This document shows positions 7,956 to 16,958 of a stretch of 64,000 nt of DNA, one piece after another; the stretch's first letter is position 1, and every line of letters begins with the position of its first letter. The notes beneath the pieces were generated by a model. It made no database searches, was not told the DNA's origin, and worked only from the letters and a program-made list of their open reading frames with translations. The position numbers and the translations under genes were made by a program. The stretch is from assembly GCF_014280035.1 (NCBI RefSeq), contig NZ_CP047957.1, forward strand, positions 1,798,001-1,862,000, given 5' to 3'. The stretch is from Synechococcus sp. A18-25c (GTDB lineage: Bacteria > Cyanobacteriota > Cyanobacteriia > PCC-6307 > Cyanobiaceae).

Positions 7956-9194
7956 TCAAAAACGCGGAGCTTGATCCTGAGCCGCACCCAACACCAATCC
8001 CCACCGCAACTCCCAAGGCGAAAGGGCGAACAAGCGCAGCATCACGCCCATCAAGCGCGGCAACGGCAGGGTGTTGGTGAGGAAGCCAAACCACTCCTCC
8101 CGCGGCAATGAGAAGAACGTGGCGAAGTGGGTGCGCAACAACGCCTCGTTGAAGCCCATCAACCGGCCCAAGCCGAATTGATAGAGCTGATGCCGCAGCA
8201 CGAGCTCGATTGGCCACAGCGCTTGCCAACCCCGTTGCGCCAGGGCGGCTGAACCAAGGGCTGGATTGGCGATGGCTTCGGAGATGGCATAGGCCAGATC
8301 AGGTCCCCGCCGCAGCAACGCCCCCACCATGTACCCCGAGGCCGGATGCACCATGCTCGCGGCGCCCCCAAACGCCAGCACCGGCTGATTGCGATCCGGC
8401 AGCGGCAAGTTCATCGGGAAGAGGCAGAACTCTTCGTGGATCACCTCGGTGATCTCCACGCCGCGCAGATCCAGGCGCTGTTGGAGCCGTTGCTTGAGCA
8501 CGTCGTAGGGAACACCCGGTGCCAAGGCGAGTGAGGTTTCCTCCACGAAGAACACCCCATCGCCCAGATCCATCGCATAGAGGAACGTGGGCGGTTCGCT
8601 GCGCTGCTCCTCGCTGAGGTGATCACAGCGGTAGTCCATCAACACAAATCGGTTCTCCTCAATCGGCGGTTTGGAGAAACGCCCCACCACGCCGTAGGCC
8701 GCCTGACCCGCCACCGGCCCCTGATCGGGACGGCGAATGTGGGGTGTGCGCGAGCCGGAGGCATCGATCACCAAGCGCGCCTGCAACGTGGTTCCCGATG
8801 CGCAGCTGACGCTGGTGGTTGCACCATTCACGTCCACCCGTTCGGCGGTGTCTTGATGCCAGACCACACCATCAGCCCGTTCCAGCCAAAAGCGCTGCAG
8901 GGCGGCCCGATCGAACAAACCGTAGTCAATGCCGTGAGCATGGCTCTGATCCTGAGCCGTTGAGCCGCCTTCGCCGAAATAACTGACGGTGTCGCTCCAG
9001 CGGTGCTCCAACAGGTGCTCGAGCCCCAGCCCTTTCAATTCGTCGGCCCAGATGCCGTAGGTGTTGGGCCAAGGAGCGTCAATCGGATCGGGAGCTATCC
9101 CAGAAACGTCAACACCGCGCTGGTTCAACTCTGAAGCGATGCAGAGAGCAGCCGGGCCGCCCCCGAGCACCAACACATCCACAGGTTCAGGCAA
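7956..9194 (-). CDS. crtL: Lycopene cyclase (CrtL type)
   Basis: CrtL is a plant-type, flavin-dependent cyclase that closes the rings of lycopene to make beta-carotene and its derivatives. The 412-residue protein has the dinucleotide-binding VLVLGGGPAALCIASEL at residues 8-24 and LVIDASGSRTP, then FLYAMDLGDGVFFVEETSL, the CrtL-family motif, and later FGGAASMVHPASGYMV. The start is TTG, 2 bases after the gyrA stop, so it is co-transcribed with gyrA; GTG codons 4 and 6 positions in are alternatives. Beta versus epsilon specificity was not determined; the beta type is the more likely. Confidence 0.92.
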   Translation of the reverse strand: MPEPVDVLVLGGGPAALCIASELNQRGVDVSGIAPDPIDAPWPNTYGIWADELKGLGLEHLLEHRWSDTVSYFGEGGSTAQDQSHAHGIDYGLFDRAALQRFWLERADGVVWHQDTAERVDVNGATTSVSCASGTTLQARLVIDASGSRTPHIRRPDQGPVAGQAAYGVVGRFSKPPIEENRFVLMDYRCDHLSEEQRSEPPTFLYAMDLGDGVFFVEETSLALAPGVPYDVLKQRLQQRLDLRGVEITEVIHEEFCLFPMNLPLPDRNQPVLAFGGAASMVHPASGYMVGALLRRGPDLAYAISEAIANPALGSAALAQRGWQALWPIELVLRHQLYQFGLGRLMGFNEALLRTHFATFFSLPREEWFGFLTNTLPLPRLMGVMLRLFALSPWELRWGLVLGAAQDQAPRF

Positions 9195-9196
9195 GG

Positions 9197-11824
9197 TCAG
9201 CTGTCCTGTGCTTCAGCGTTCGCCTCCGGTGCGGCAGCAGCGTCAACGTCCGCATCGACGCCGTCATCAGCATCGGCATCGTCGCCTTCTGCCTGCGGCG
9301 GCACGAGCACCACCTTGAGCAAACGATCGCCTTTGTCGAGCTTTTGCAGGCGGACGCCGGTCGCCGCGCGGGACTGCTGTGGAATGGCATCGGCACTTGT
9401 GCGCACGATCACACCCTTTTCGCTGACCAACAGCAGCTCTTCGCCCGCTCCAAGCACCCGCAGGCCCACCAGTTCATCGGCATCCGTGCGGAACTTCATC
9501 GCCCGCAGGCCCATTCCGGCCCGTTTCTGAAGGCGGAACTGAGTCACAGGCACCCGTTTGCCAAGACCAGCGGCCGAGGCTACCAGCACCCATGGACCTT
9601 CACTGCCGACATCGTCCTCATCATCGTTGCTGGCGGCCACTTGGTCCGCCAACTCAACGGGCAAGACGTCCATGCTCACCAGCGCATCGCCATCACGGAG
9701 GTTCATCGAGCGCACGCCACGGGCGGTGCGTCCGAGAGGCCTGAGTTCATCGTCACTCAGGCGGAAATGAATGGTCATTCCAGCCTTGGAACCGATCAGC
9801 ACACTGTCTCCTGGAACCGCCAACCGCACCCAGGTGAGCGCATCCCCGTCTTCCAAGTTGATCGCGATCAGACCGTTGGAGCGGATGTTGCTGAAGGCCG
9901 ACAGGCGCGTGCGCTTGATGAAGCCACCGCTGGTGAGCATCAGCAGATCCGTGTCGTCGTTGAATTCCGACACAGCCAAGAGGGATGTGATCGCCTCCTC
10001 TCGGGGGATGGGGAGCAGCTGCACCACGGGCGTGCCCTTGGCAGCCCGACTGCACTGGGGAACCCGATAGGCCGGCAGGGCATAGGACACACCCCGATCG
10101 CTGAACAACAGCAGGGTGTCGTGATCGTTGCAACCAATGAACAGCTTGACCGCATCTTCCCCCTGACTGCGGGTTCCGGCCTTACCGCGAGTTCCTCGGC
10201 TGGTGGCTTCGAATTCACTCACCGGCATCCGCTTGAGGTATCCGGTTTCGGTGACCAGCACCACGGAACGCTCATTCGCAATTAAATCGATGTCTTCGAG
10301 CCCACCACCGAGGTCGAGGATTTCCGTGCGCCTGGGCACGGCATGGCGATCCCTGAGCTGAGCGAGTTCGTCTTGGATCAGGCCGAAAACGCGCTCACGC
10401 CGGCCAAGGATGTCTTTGTAGTCGGCGATCTTGACGACAAGATCTTCGTGCTCGAGGCGAATCTTGTCGGCCTCGAGAGCCGTGAGACGCCGAAGCTGCA
10501 TCTGCAGAATGGCGTCCGCCTGGATGTCCGTGAGTCCGTGGCGGTCTTGCAACTGCTGTTTTGCTGTTGCTGTATCGGATGCCGCTCGGATAAGGGCAAT
10601 GATCGGATCCAGCTGATCAAGGGCCAGCAGCAAACCGAGGAGAATGTGATCACGTTCCTCGGCCTTGCGCAGCAGGTAGCGCGTGCGTCGCTCGATGGTC
10701 TCGACCCGGAAGTCGAGGAACACCTCGAGCATTTTGCGCAGGGTGAGCAGGATTGGCTCACCGTTCACTAGCGCCAGCATGTGCGCACTGAAGTTGCTCT
10801 GAAGTGGCGTGAGTTTGTAGAGATTGTTCAGCACCACCTGCGGATAGGCATCGCGGCGCAGCTCCACCACGATGCGCATGCCATCGCGATCACTCTCATC
10901 GCGGATGTCAGAGATCCCCTCGAGCTTCTTGTCGTTAACCATTTCGGCGATGCGCTCGATCAACGCCGCTTTGTTGGTCTGATATGGCAACTCGGTGATG
11001 ATCACGGCGTCCCTGTCAGGGCGGCCCGGTGCCTCAATGGTTTCAATCTCCGCGACACCACGCATGGTCACGGAGCCGCGGCCACTGAGGTAGGTCTCGC
11101 GGATCCCAGTGCGACCGAGGATTTGTCCGCCGGTGGGGAAATCAGGACCGGGAATCAGGGTCATCAACTCCTGATCGTCGAGCTCAGGGTTCTCAATCAG
11201 AGCCAGCAGTCCTGCGATCAGCTCACCCAGATTGTGAGGCGGAATGTTGGTCGCCATGCCAACAGCGATCCCGGCAGATCCATTCAGCAGCAGCTGAGGA
11301 ATCCGTGACGGCAGCACCGTGGGTTCCTGCTGCGAACCATCGAAATTGTCGATGAAGTCGACGGTCTCGGCTTCAATGTCTTCGAGGAGGCTGTCGGTGG
11401 TGAGCGCCTGAAGCCGCGATTCGGTGTAGCGCATGGCGGCGGGCGGATCGTTGTCCACAGAGCCGAAATTTCCATGCCCATCGATCAGGGGCATGGACAT
11501 GGAGAAGCTCTGCGCCATGCGCACCAGTGCGTCATACACAGCCGTATCGCCATGGGGGTGGTACTTACCCAGCACCTCACCGACCACACGGGCACATTTC
11601 CGGTAAGGGCGGTCGCTGGTCAGACCCAGCTCGTACATCGCGTAAAGAATGCGGCGATGCACAGGTTTGAGGCCATCTCGGGCATCGGGCAAGGCCCGAC
11701 CCACGATCACACTCATCGCATACTCGAGGTACGAGCGCGACATCTCGTTGCGCAGATCCGTTTGGATGATCCGATCGTCCGAATCTCCGGGACCGCCGCC
11801 GCTGGGCCCCACAGGATCCGCCAT
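9197..11824 (-). CDS. gyrA: DNA gyrase subunit A
   Basis: GyrA is the DNA-cleaving subunit of gyrase, which introduces negative supercoils together with GyrB. The 875-residue protein has normal length and an intact breakage-reunion domain. [18 protein letters not shown] marks the quinolone region, with Thr94 at the place of E. coli Ser83, and AAMRYTES carries the catalytic Tyr133. The C-terminal DNA-wrapping pinwheel contains a GyrA box written SRGTRGKAG. The tail is acidic and Asp/Ala-rich ([18 protein letters not shown]), as in other GyrA tails. ATG start; the 138-base gap to the divergent CAAD gene must contain its promoter. crtL follows directly. Confidence 0.98.
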   Translation of the reverse strand: MADPVGPSGGGPGDSDDRIIQTDLRNEMSRSYLEYAMSVIVGRALPDARDGLKPVHRRILYAMYELGLTSDRPYRKCARVVGEVLGKYHPHGDTAVYDALVRMAQSFSMSMPLIDGHGNFGSVDNDPPAAMRYTESRLQALTTDSLLEDIEAETVDFIDNFDGSQQEPTVLPSRIPQLLLNGSAGIAVGMATNIPPHNLGELIAGLLALIENPELDDQELMTLIPGPDFPTGGQILGRTGIRETYLSGRGSVTMRGVAEIETIEAPGRPDRDAVIITELPYQTNKAALIERIAEMVNDKKLEGISDIRDESDRDGMRIVVELRRDAYPQVVLNNLYKLTPLQSNFSAHMLALVNGEPILLTLRKMLEVFLDFRVETIERRTRYLLRKAEERDHILLGLLLALDQLDPIIALIRAASDTATAKQQLQDRHGLTDIQADAILQMQLRRLTALEADKIRLEHEDLVVKIADYKDILGRRERVFGLIQDELAQLRDRHAVPRRTEILDLGGGLEDIDLIANERSVVLVTETGYLKRMPVSEFEATSRGTRGKAGTRSQGEDAVKLFIGCNDHDTLLLFSDRGVSYALPAYRVPQCSRAAKGTPVVQLLPIPREEAITSLLAVSEFNDDTDLLMLTSGGFIKRTRLSAFSNIRSNGLIAINLEDGDALTWVRLAVPGDSVLIGSKAGMTIHFRLSDDELRPLGRTARGVRSMNLRDGDALVSMDVLPVELADQVAASNDDEDDVGSEGPWVLVASAAGLGKRVPVTQFRLQKRAGMGLRAMKFRTDADELVGLRVLGAGEELLLVSEKGVIVRTSADAIPQQSRAATGVRLQKLDKGDRLLKVVLVPPQAEGDDADADDGVDADVDAAAAPEANAEAQDS

Positions 11825-11962
11825 ACAAGACCTACTTACCGCCCTTCAGTTTATCGCGTCAGGGCCAACTGAAAACAGCCTCCACGTCTCCTTTTGCTGT
11901 CGACACGGGTCGATTACGGATCCTGCCCCTACGCTTTGGCGCTGCTGTGTGATCTGAAGACG

Positions 11963-12622
11963 ATGTCGTCCGATAACTCCCCGAAAAAAAAGGGCACTGA
12001 GGACTCCATCAGCAGCGATGGAGCTGATTCTGAGACCACCACCGTTGACACGTCCATGCCAGCAATTAACAGCGAAGCGGATGCTGTAACGGTCCCCGCG
12101 GTTCCAGAAGCCAGCGAAAGCGAAGCGCTCGCGACACCGCAGAGCCAACCGGTGGCTAAGCCATCCGCCCCGACGGTGAGCGAGCCAGCTCCAGTCGGAC
12201 AGGCAACCGCACCCGCTGTTCAGCCCAGCACGCCAATCTCCTCCATCGCAGAACGCGTCCAAGTGCCCGCGCAGGCCCCGAGTGGAGACAGCGACGAGAG
12301 CGGCGGCGAGTGGGAGATGCTCTCAGGACGCATCAAGGAGTTCTTGGAAGGCAACAACCTTGTGGAGTGGTGGCAGAAGATGCGCCAACCCCTGATTCTG
12401 GTTGGTGTGCTGATCGGACTGATCCTGACCTTGAGGATCTATGGGGGCATCCTCGACGCCATCGCCACCGTGCCCCTCGCACCGCGGCTTTTTCAACTGG
12501 TCGGAGCGATCTACGCCGCCTGGTACGCCGCAACACGACTCGTGAAAAGCAACGAGCGCAAGAAGGTGTCCAGCAACCTCCAAGACCTCTGGACCAGCAT
12601 CCGTGGAGGTCGCAAGGGGTAA
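11963..12622 (+). CDS. CAAD-domain membrane protein
   Basis: The first 110 residues are low-complexity (Ser, Thr, Pro, Ala, Glu) and probably disordered. The C-terminal half has an amphipathic segment (LSGRIKEFLEGNNLVEWW), two hydrophobic helices (PLILVGVLIGLILTLRIYGG and PRLFQLVGAIYAAWYAATRL) and a basic tail. This matches the CAAD domain, which is appended to some cyanobacterial aminoacyl-tRNA synthetases and related to plant CURT1 thylakoid-curvature proteins. Here it is free-standing. It probably sits in thylakoid membranes. I chose ATG 11963 (MSSDNSP) over an in-frame upstream codon because the preceding residues look non-coding. Confidence 0.8.
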   Translation: MSSDNSPKKKGTEDSISSDGADSETTTVDTSMPAINSEADAVTVPAVPEASESEALATPQSQPVAKPSAPTVSEPAPVGQATAPAVQPSTPISSIAERVQVPAQAPSGDSDESGGEWEMLSGRIKEFLEGNNLVEWWQKMRQPLILVGVLIGLILTLRIYGGILDAIATVPLAPRLFQLVGAIYAAWYAATRLVKSNERKKVSSNLQDLWTSIRGGRKG

Positions 12623-12653
12623 GGCAGCAGACGGGTAGAGCGAGAAACACCGA

Positions 12654-12681
12654 TTGGTAGTTTGATCAAACTCTGTAAATT
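12654..12681 (+). promoter_or_regulatory. Possible promoter of guaB3
   Basis: TTGGTA (12654-12659) and TAAATT (12676-12681) are separated by 16 bases and sit just upstream of the GTG start at 12688. They resemble a -35/-10 pair. If correct, the transcript would have almost no leader. This is pattern matching only. Confidence 0.35.
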
Positions 12682-12687
12682 CCCGCG

Positions 12688-13851
12688 GTGGACATTCAGC
12701 TCGGACGCTCAAAGGTTGTACGTCGGGCCTACGGCATTGACGAAATCGCCTTGGTGCCCGGCGGCAGGACCGTTGATCCGGAAGTGACCGACACCAGCTG
12801 GAGCCTCGGGGGCATCAACCGCGAGATTCCGATCATCGCCAGCGCCATGGATGGCGTTGTGGATGTGGACATGGCCGTGAAGCTGTCCCAACTGGGAGCC
12901 CTCGGCGTGATCAATCTCGAAGGAGTGCAGACCCGCTACGACAATCCGAACATCGTTCTTGATCGCATCGCAGCTGTCGGCAAGCACGAGTTCGTTCCCC
13001 TGATGCAGGAGATCTACAGCCAGCCTGTTCAGGAATCGTTGATCCGCAAGCGCATCCAAGACATCAAGGCCCAGGGGGGCATTGCAGCTGTCAGCGGCAC
13101 TCCTGTGGCGGCCATGCGCTTTGGCAAAGTCATCGCGGAAGCCGGTGCCGACCTGTTCTTCGTGCAGGCCACGGTGGTGTCAACCAACCACATCGGGCCC
13201 GAAGGTCAAGACACCCTTGATCTCGAGGCGCTGTGCCGGGATATGGGTGTTCCCGTGGTGATCGGGAACTGCGTCACCTACGACGTGGCGCTTCAGCTGA
13301 TGCGAGCTGGCGCTGCCGGCGTAATGGTGGGCATCGGCCCTGGAGCCGCCTGCACCTCCCGCGGCGTTCTTGGCGTTGGGATTCCCCAAGCAACAGCCGT
13401 CGCTGACTGTGCCGCAGCCCGGGATGACTTCCAGAAAGAAACGGGTCGCTATGTTCCGATCGTGGCCGATGGCGGCATTGTTACCGGTGGCGACATTTGC
13501 AAATGCATCGCCTGTGGTGCCGACGCGGTGATGATCGGCTCGCCGATTGCGCGTGCGGAAGAGGCTCCCGGTCGCGGCTTCCATTGGGGCATGGCCACAC
13601 CAAGCCCTGTTCTTCCTCGGGGCACGCGCATCAACGTCGGCAGCACAGGAACCCTGGAGAGGATCCTGCGTGGGCCGGCCAAACTGGATGACGGCACCCA
13701 CAACCTGCTGGGCTGTCTGAAAACATCCATGGGCACCCTGGGAGCCCGCACGATTAAGGAAATGCAGCAGGTGGAGGTGGTGGTAGCCCCTTCACTGCTC
13801 ACCGAAGGCAAGGTGTATCAGAAGGCCCAGCAACTGGGCATGGGCAAATAA
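12688..13851 (+). CDS. guaB3: GuaB3-family IMP dehydrogenase-like protein
   Basis: A 387-residue protein with a GTG start and the IMPDH/GMPR TIM barrel but no CBS domains. The catalytic loop GPGAACTSRGVLGVG holds the active-site cysteine, preceded by the phosphate-binding region AGAAGVMVGIG; DGGIVTGGDICKCIACGADAVMIG is the second phosphate site. The lack of CBS domains and the short length place it in the GuaB3 group found in cyanobacteria and actinobacteria. A cyanobacterial member has been reported to act as a GMP reductase rather than an IMP dehydrogenase, so the purine-salvage direction is the more likely. Yfr1 and trxA follow, a conserved arrangement in picocyanobacteria. Confidence 0.9.
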   Translation: MDIQLGRSKVVRRAYGIDEIALVPGGRTVDPEVTDTSWSLGGINREIPIIASAMDGVVDVDMAVKLSQLGALGVINLEGVQTRYDNPNIVLDRIAAVGKHEFVPLMQEIYSQPVQESLIRKRIQDIKAQGGIAAVSGTPVAAMRFGKVIAEAGADLFFVQATVVSTNHIGPEGQDTLDLEALCRDMGVPVVIGNCVTYDVALQLMRAGAAGVMVGIGPGAACTSRGVLGVGIPQATAVADCAAARDDFQKETGRYVPIVADGGIVTGGDICKCIACGADAVMIGSPIARAEEAPGRGFHWGMATPSPVLPRGTRINVGSTGTLERILRGPAKLDDGTHNLLGCLKTSMGTLGARTIKEMQQVEVVVAPSLLTEGKVYQKAQQLGMGK

Positions 13852-13876
13852 CAACAAAGTCTCAAGCTGAGACATG

Positions 13877-13904
13877 TTGAATCAAGTGAGACGCAAGGTA
13901 AGTT
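13877..13904 (+). promoter_or_regulatory. Probable promoter of Yfr1
   Basis: TTGAAT (13877-13882), a 16-base spacer and TAAGTT (13899-13904) form a -35/-10 pair placed 5-7 bases before the first base of the predicted Yfr1 5' stem (13909-13911). The spacing fits a sigma-70-type promoter. Confidence 0.55.
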
Positions 13905-13908
13905 GAAA

Positions 13909-13977
13909 GTGTGCGGGCTCCGGCCCACACACTCCTCACACCCCCTGGCCCGACGCGTTCGGGCTTTCTGTTTTTTT
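13909..13977 (+). ncRNA. yfr1: Yfr1 small regulatory RNA
   Basis: The segment has the full Yfr1 design. A 5' stem-loop (GTGTG.GGGC/GGCCCACAC, 13909-13930) is followed by the single-stranded core ACTCCTCACAC (13931-13941), which is the ultraconserved Yfr1 element, then a short C-rich spacer and a terminator hairpin (13948-13964) with a T-rich tail. Its position between guaB3 and trxA is the published location in Prochlorococcus and Synechococcus. Yfr1 is a trans-acting RNA whose core pairs with ribosome-binding regions of target mRNAs, for example those of outer-membrane porins. The 5' end is inferred from the promoter and the stem. Confidence 0.93.
13948..13977 (+). terminator. Rho-independent terminator of Yfr1
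   Basis: Stem GCCCGA/TCGGGC (13948-13953 and 13959-13964) with a 5-base loop CGCGT, followed by TTTCTGTTTTTTT. It forms the 3' hairpin of Yfr1 and separates it from trxA. Confidence 0.88.
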
Positions 13978-14070
13978 CGGCGTCCATCACAGTTCAGGCG
14001 CAGAGAGGCTGTGATCGAAAGGCAACCTCGGAATCGGTTGCTAAATTTCGCCCATCTCGACCCATCCTGA

Positions 14071-14394
14071 ATGTCCAGCGCTGCTGCTGTTACCGACGCC
14101 TCCTTCGAACAGGACGTGCTTCAGAGTGACGTTCCCGTGCTGGTGGATTTCTGGGCGCCTTGGTGCGGCCCCTGCCGCATGGTGGCTCCCATCGTCGATG
14201 AGATTGCAAAGGAATTCGAGGGCAAGATCAAGGTGTTCAAACTGAATACCGATGAGAATCCCAACGTGGCTAGCCAGTTCGGCATTCGCAGCATCCCGAC
14301 CCTGATGGTCTTCAAGGGTGGCCAGAAGGTTGACACCGTTGTTGGTGCTGTTCCGAAGGCAACGCTGTCTGGCACGATTGCCAAATACCTCTGA
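14071..14394 (+). CDS. trxA: Thioredoxin (m/x-type, TrxA)
   Basis: A 107-residue cytoplasmic disulfide reductase. The active site [11 protein letters not shown] has Cys32 and Cys35, the buried acid lies in VLVDFWAP, and the cis-proline in [12 protein letters not shown]. In cyanobacteria it receives electrons from ferredoxin-thioredoxin reductase or NADPH reductase and switches on Calvin-cycle enzymes in light. It is a single-domain protein of normal length, with ATG start. It follows Yfr1, whose terminator isolates it, so it needs its own promoter in 13978-14070. Confidence 0.97.
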   Translation: MSSAAAVTDASFEQDVLQSDVPVLVDFWAPWCGPCRMVAPIVDEIAKEFEGKIKVFKLNTDENPNVASQFGIRSIPTLMVFKGGQKVDTVVGAVPKATLSGTIAKYL

Positions 14395-14435
14395 GGCCAA
14401 CACTGACCTCGACTGCAGACGCTTCATCCCAACCC

Positions 14436-15086
14436 GTGACAAGACCGATCCAGAGGATCGGTCTGATTGATTACGGCATGGGCAACCTTCATTCCGTCCA
14501 GACCTGCTTCGAACGGTTAGGACAACCGTTAACCGCAGTGCAGCATCCAGAGGATCTGGAACCCTGCGATGCCCTAGTGCTTCCTGGCGTTGGTGCCTTT
14601 GACCCAGCGATGCACAAGCTGCATGCATCGGGTCTGGTTGCCCCCCTGCAGAAGTGGCATGCCGAAGCTCGTCCCCTGCTCGGCATCTGCCTGGGTCTCC
14701 AATTGTTATTTGAGCGTAGTGATGAGGGCAGTGCTGAAGGACTTGGCCTCCTCAAAGGTGGCGTCTACAAACTGCCCAGCGGCCAAGGTGAACGGATCCC
14801 CCACATGGGCTGGGGACAGCTGAAACGCCACAACGCTTGTCCACTGCTTCCAGAGGAAGCTGACGAACCCTGGGTCTATTTCGTGCACTCCTTCGCCGCG
14901 GCCCCGGCCTTAGAAGCCGATCTGGCCGCCACAGTCCCCTTTGGCCATGGGAACGCCACCGCGATGGTCTGGAAAGGACGCACAGGAGCCTGCCAATTCC
15001 ACCCAGAGAAGTCATCCGTCGCTGGATCACAGCTGCTGCAGCGCTGGCTGAAATGGCTTCAGCACGATGTAGCTGATCCCACGTGA
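14436..15086 (+). CDS. hisH: Imidazole glycerol phosphate synthase, glutamine amidotransferase subunit
   Basis: HisH releases ammonia from glutamine and passes it to HisF to form imidazole glycerol phosphate and AICAR in histidine synthesis. The 216-residue protein has the opening IGLIDYGMGNLHSV, the nucleophile elbow GICLGLQLLFE with Cys85, and the His/Glu of the triad in FHPEKS. Start is GTG; no ATG fits the conserved N-terminus. Its last bases overlap the rsmD GTG (GTGA), implying translational coupling. Confidence 0.96.
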   Translation: MTRPIQRIGLIDYGMGNLHSVQTCFERLGQPLTAVQHPEDLEPCDALVLPGVGAFDPAMHKLHASGLVAPLQKWHAEARPLLGICLGLQLLFERSDEGSAEGLGLLKGGVYKLPSGQGERIPHMGWGQLKRHNACPLLPEEADEPWVYFVHSFAAAPALEADLAATVPFGHGNATAMVWKGRTGACQFHPEKSSVAGSQLLQRWLKWLQHDVADPT

Positions 15087-15703
15087 GCGGCGGGCAGCTG
15101 CGATTGATCGGGGGGCGTCGGTTGCGCAGCCCTGCCGGTCAGAGCACGAGACCGACCACGTCTCGCGTCCGAGAAGCGTTGATGAACATGTTTCAGGCGG
15201 AACTGCAGGGGTGCCACTGGCTTGACCTCTGCAGCGGCAGTGGCGTGATGGGATGTGAGGCTCTGCAGCATGGTGCAGAACGCGTGGTCGCCATCGAGAG
15301 CAACCCGCGGACAGCAGCCATCTGCCGCGAAAATCTCGAGACTGTGGCGTCAGCGCACACAGAGCGAGCCCGGGTGAGCGTGATTCGAAGGGATCTGCTC
15401 AGTTGGCTGAAGAGCGGACGTCCTGCCGATGAACCCGCCTTTTCAATGGTGTACTTCGATCCACCCTATGCAGCGGGGATTTACAACGAAACCCTCGGTC
15501 TGCTCCATCGTGGTAGGTGGGTGCAGCCCGAGGGATTGGTGATTTGCGAATACGCCAGCAACATTCAGCTTGAAGCTCCATCACCCTGGATTGAAAGGGA
15601 GCGACGGCGTTATGGAAGCAGCAGCCTGCTGATCCTCAGCCCCCCAGGGCACTACCCCGGCGATACTGGTTCCAAGCAGCCACAAACAGACCCAAAAGCG
15701 TAA
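15083..15703 (+). CDS. rsmD: 16S rRNA (guanine966-N2)-methyltransferase
   Basis: RsmD methylates G966 of 16S rRNA using S-adenosylmethionine. The 206 residues show the N-terminal [11 protein letters not shown]...[15 protein letters not shown] signature of RsmD, the SAM-binding [15 protein letters not shown], and the catalytic FDPPYAAG motif. The GTG start overlaps the hisH stop. The last 68 bases lie opposite the convergent petG gene, an unusually deep 3' overlap. The C-terminal tail beyond LLILSPPG is therefore probably dispensable. Confidence 0.93.
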
Positions 15704-15749
15704 CGGGGATCAAGCCCAAAACTATTCCGCAAAGTAGGGGTTCGATCAT
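15636..15749 (-). CDS. petG: Cytochrome b6f complex subunit V (PetG)
   Basis: The frame from ATG 15749 encodes 37 residues: [18 protein letters not shown], then [14 protein letters not shown] and SALGG. This is a single membrane helix with the invariant PetG start MIEPLL and the YRRG motif. PetG is a small subunit needed to assemble and stabilise the cytochrome b6f complex in thylakoids. A longer in-frame extension exists upstream but has no family support. The 3' end overlaps rsmD by 68 bases on the opposite strand; cytM is divergent, 56 bases away. Confidence 0.96.
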
Positions 15750-15805
15750 GGCGTCACGCCGGATGGAAGGATTAACCACAATTGTTCCATGCATGCGATA
15801 CATCT

Positions 15806-16192
15806 GTGACCTCATCGTCATCAACTGCTGCAGCTTCTGAGCGCAGGCGTGGGTTGGTGCCAGCGCTGGTCGCAGTGGCTGTGATTACCGCCCTGGTGCT
15901 GGTGGGATGGCTTTACGCAGGAGCTCGTCTCGACCCTTACAGCAAGGCGACATTGGCCCTGACCGGTGACATCCAGCACGGTGGTCAAATTTTCAGAATC
16001 AATTGCGCTGGCTGCCACGGCATCGCCGCCCAGGGTTTGGTAGGTCCCAGCCTCCAGGGCATCAGTGTGCGCCGATCTGACCGCGCTGTGATCCACCAGA
16101 TCGTGAGCGGTGAGACTCCACCGATGCCCCGTTTCGAAATTGAACCGGAAGGGATGGCCGACCTGCTGAGCTACCTGCACACCCTCGACTGA
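15806..16192 (+). CDS. cytM: Cytochrome c (CytM-like)
   Basis: Membrane-anchored c-type cytochrome of about 128 residues. It has a basic start (SERRRG), one uncleaved hydrophobic helix ([20 protein letters not shown]), then a single haem site INCAGCH (Cys67, Cys70, His71) followed by LVGPSLQGI and the Met ligand in PPMPRF. This is the arrangement of cytochrome cM, a low-abundance lumenal or periplasmic cytochrome implicated in suppressing photosynthesis and tuning electron flow in heterotrophic or stress states. GTG 15806 is chosen; a TTG at 15782 would add eight residues without family support. Confidence 0.85.
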
Positions 16193-16199
16193 TCGGCCT

Positions 16200-16934
16200 T
16201 TGACTCTTGTTGTCGTGCTGGTGGAGCCTGCCGGACCGCTCAACGTGGGCAGTGTTGCCCGCCTTTGCGCCAACTTCGCAGTGGATGAGCTGCGGCTGGT
16301 CAACCCACGCTGCGACCCCAAAGACCCTGAAGCCCTGCGCATGGCCGTGCATGGCCAAAACGTCTTGCACAACGCAAGGCACTATCCATCCCTGCTGGAC
16401 GCCCTGTCCGATTGCCATCGGGTCGTGGCCAGTTGCGGACGATTGGACCACGGAGAAATCCCACTGCAGGCACCCGAACAGGCCATGCCCTGGATCCATC
16501 AGGGGCTCGAGACCAATGCCCGCGTCGCTTTGGTCTTCGGACGGGAAGACCGTGGACTCAGCAACGAAGAGTTGCTGCTCAGTCAGCGTGTGGTGCGGCT
16601 GCACTCGGGCGATGCCTACCCATCGCTCAATCTGTCCCACGCGGTGGCTGTACTTCTGCACGAGCTGGAACGCACCCGCAGGCAACCCAATCCACATCCC
16701 CTGGAACCACTTCAGGGGGGCGAGGCCGCACTGCCTCCCCAGCTGGATGCCTGCCTCATCGATGCAGAGGATTTGTTGCTGGAAGCGGGTTTTCTGCTCG
16801 ACCACACGGCCAAGGCACGGATGGCCAAGGTGAGAGCTCTACTTCAGAGGGCCTTGGCGCGACCTGAAGAAGTGGCACTGCTGCGTGGCATGGTGCGCCA
16901 ACTTCGTTGGGCGATTCGTTGCAACCGCCCGTAA
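16200..16934 (+). CDS. SpoU/TrmH-family RNA 2'-O-methyltransferase (TrmJ-like)
   Basis: The 244-residue protein starts VVLVEPAGPLNVGSVARLCANF, the motif 1 region of the SPOUT class. It continues with LVFGREDRGLSNEELLL (motif 2) and YPSLNLSHAVAVLLHEL (motif 3), which form the trefoil-knot SAM site. The C-terminal extension after the knot, with its R-rich helix, resembles TrmJ, which methylates position 32 in tRNAs. TTG start, 7 bases after the cytM stop. The substrate (tRNA or rRNA) is inferred only. Confidence 0.85.
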   Translation: MTLVVVLVEPAGPLNVGSVARLCANFAVDELRLVNPRCDPKDPEALRMAVHGQNVLHNARHYPSLLDALSDCHRVVASCGRLDHGEIPLQAPEQAMPWIHQGLETNARVALVFGREDRGLSNEELLLSQRVVRLHSGDAYPSLNLSHAVAVLLHELERTRRQPNPHPLEPLQGGEAALPPQLDACLIDAEDLLLEAGFLLDHTAKARMAKVRALLQRALARPEEVALLRGMVRQLRWAIRCNRP

Positions 16935-16958
16935 TCTCTGGCTTTCACACACCGCTCT

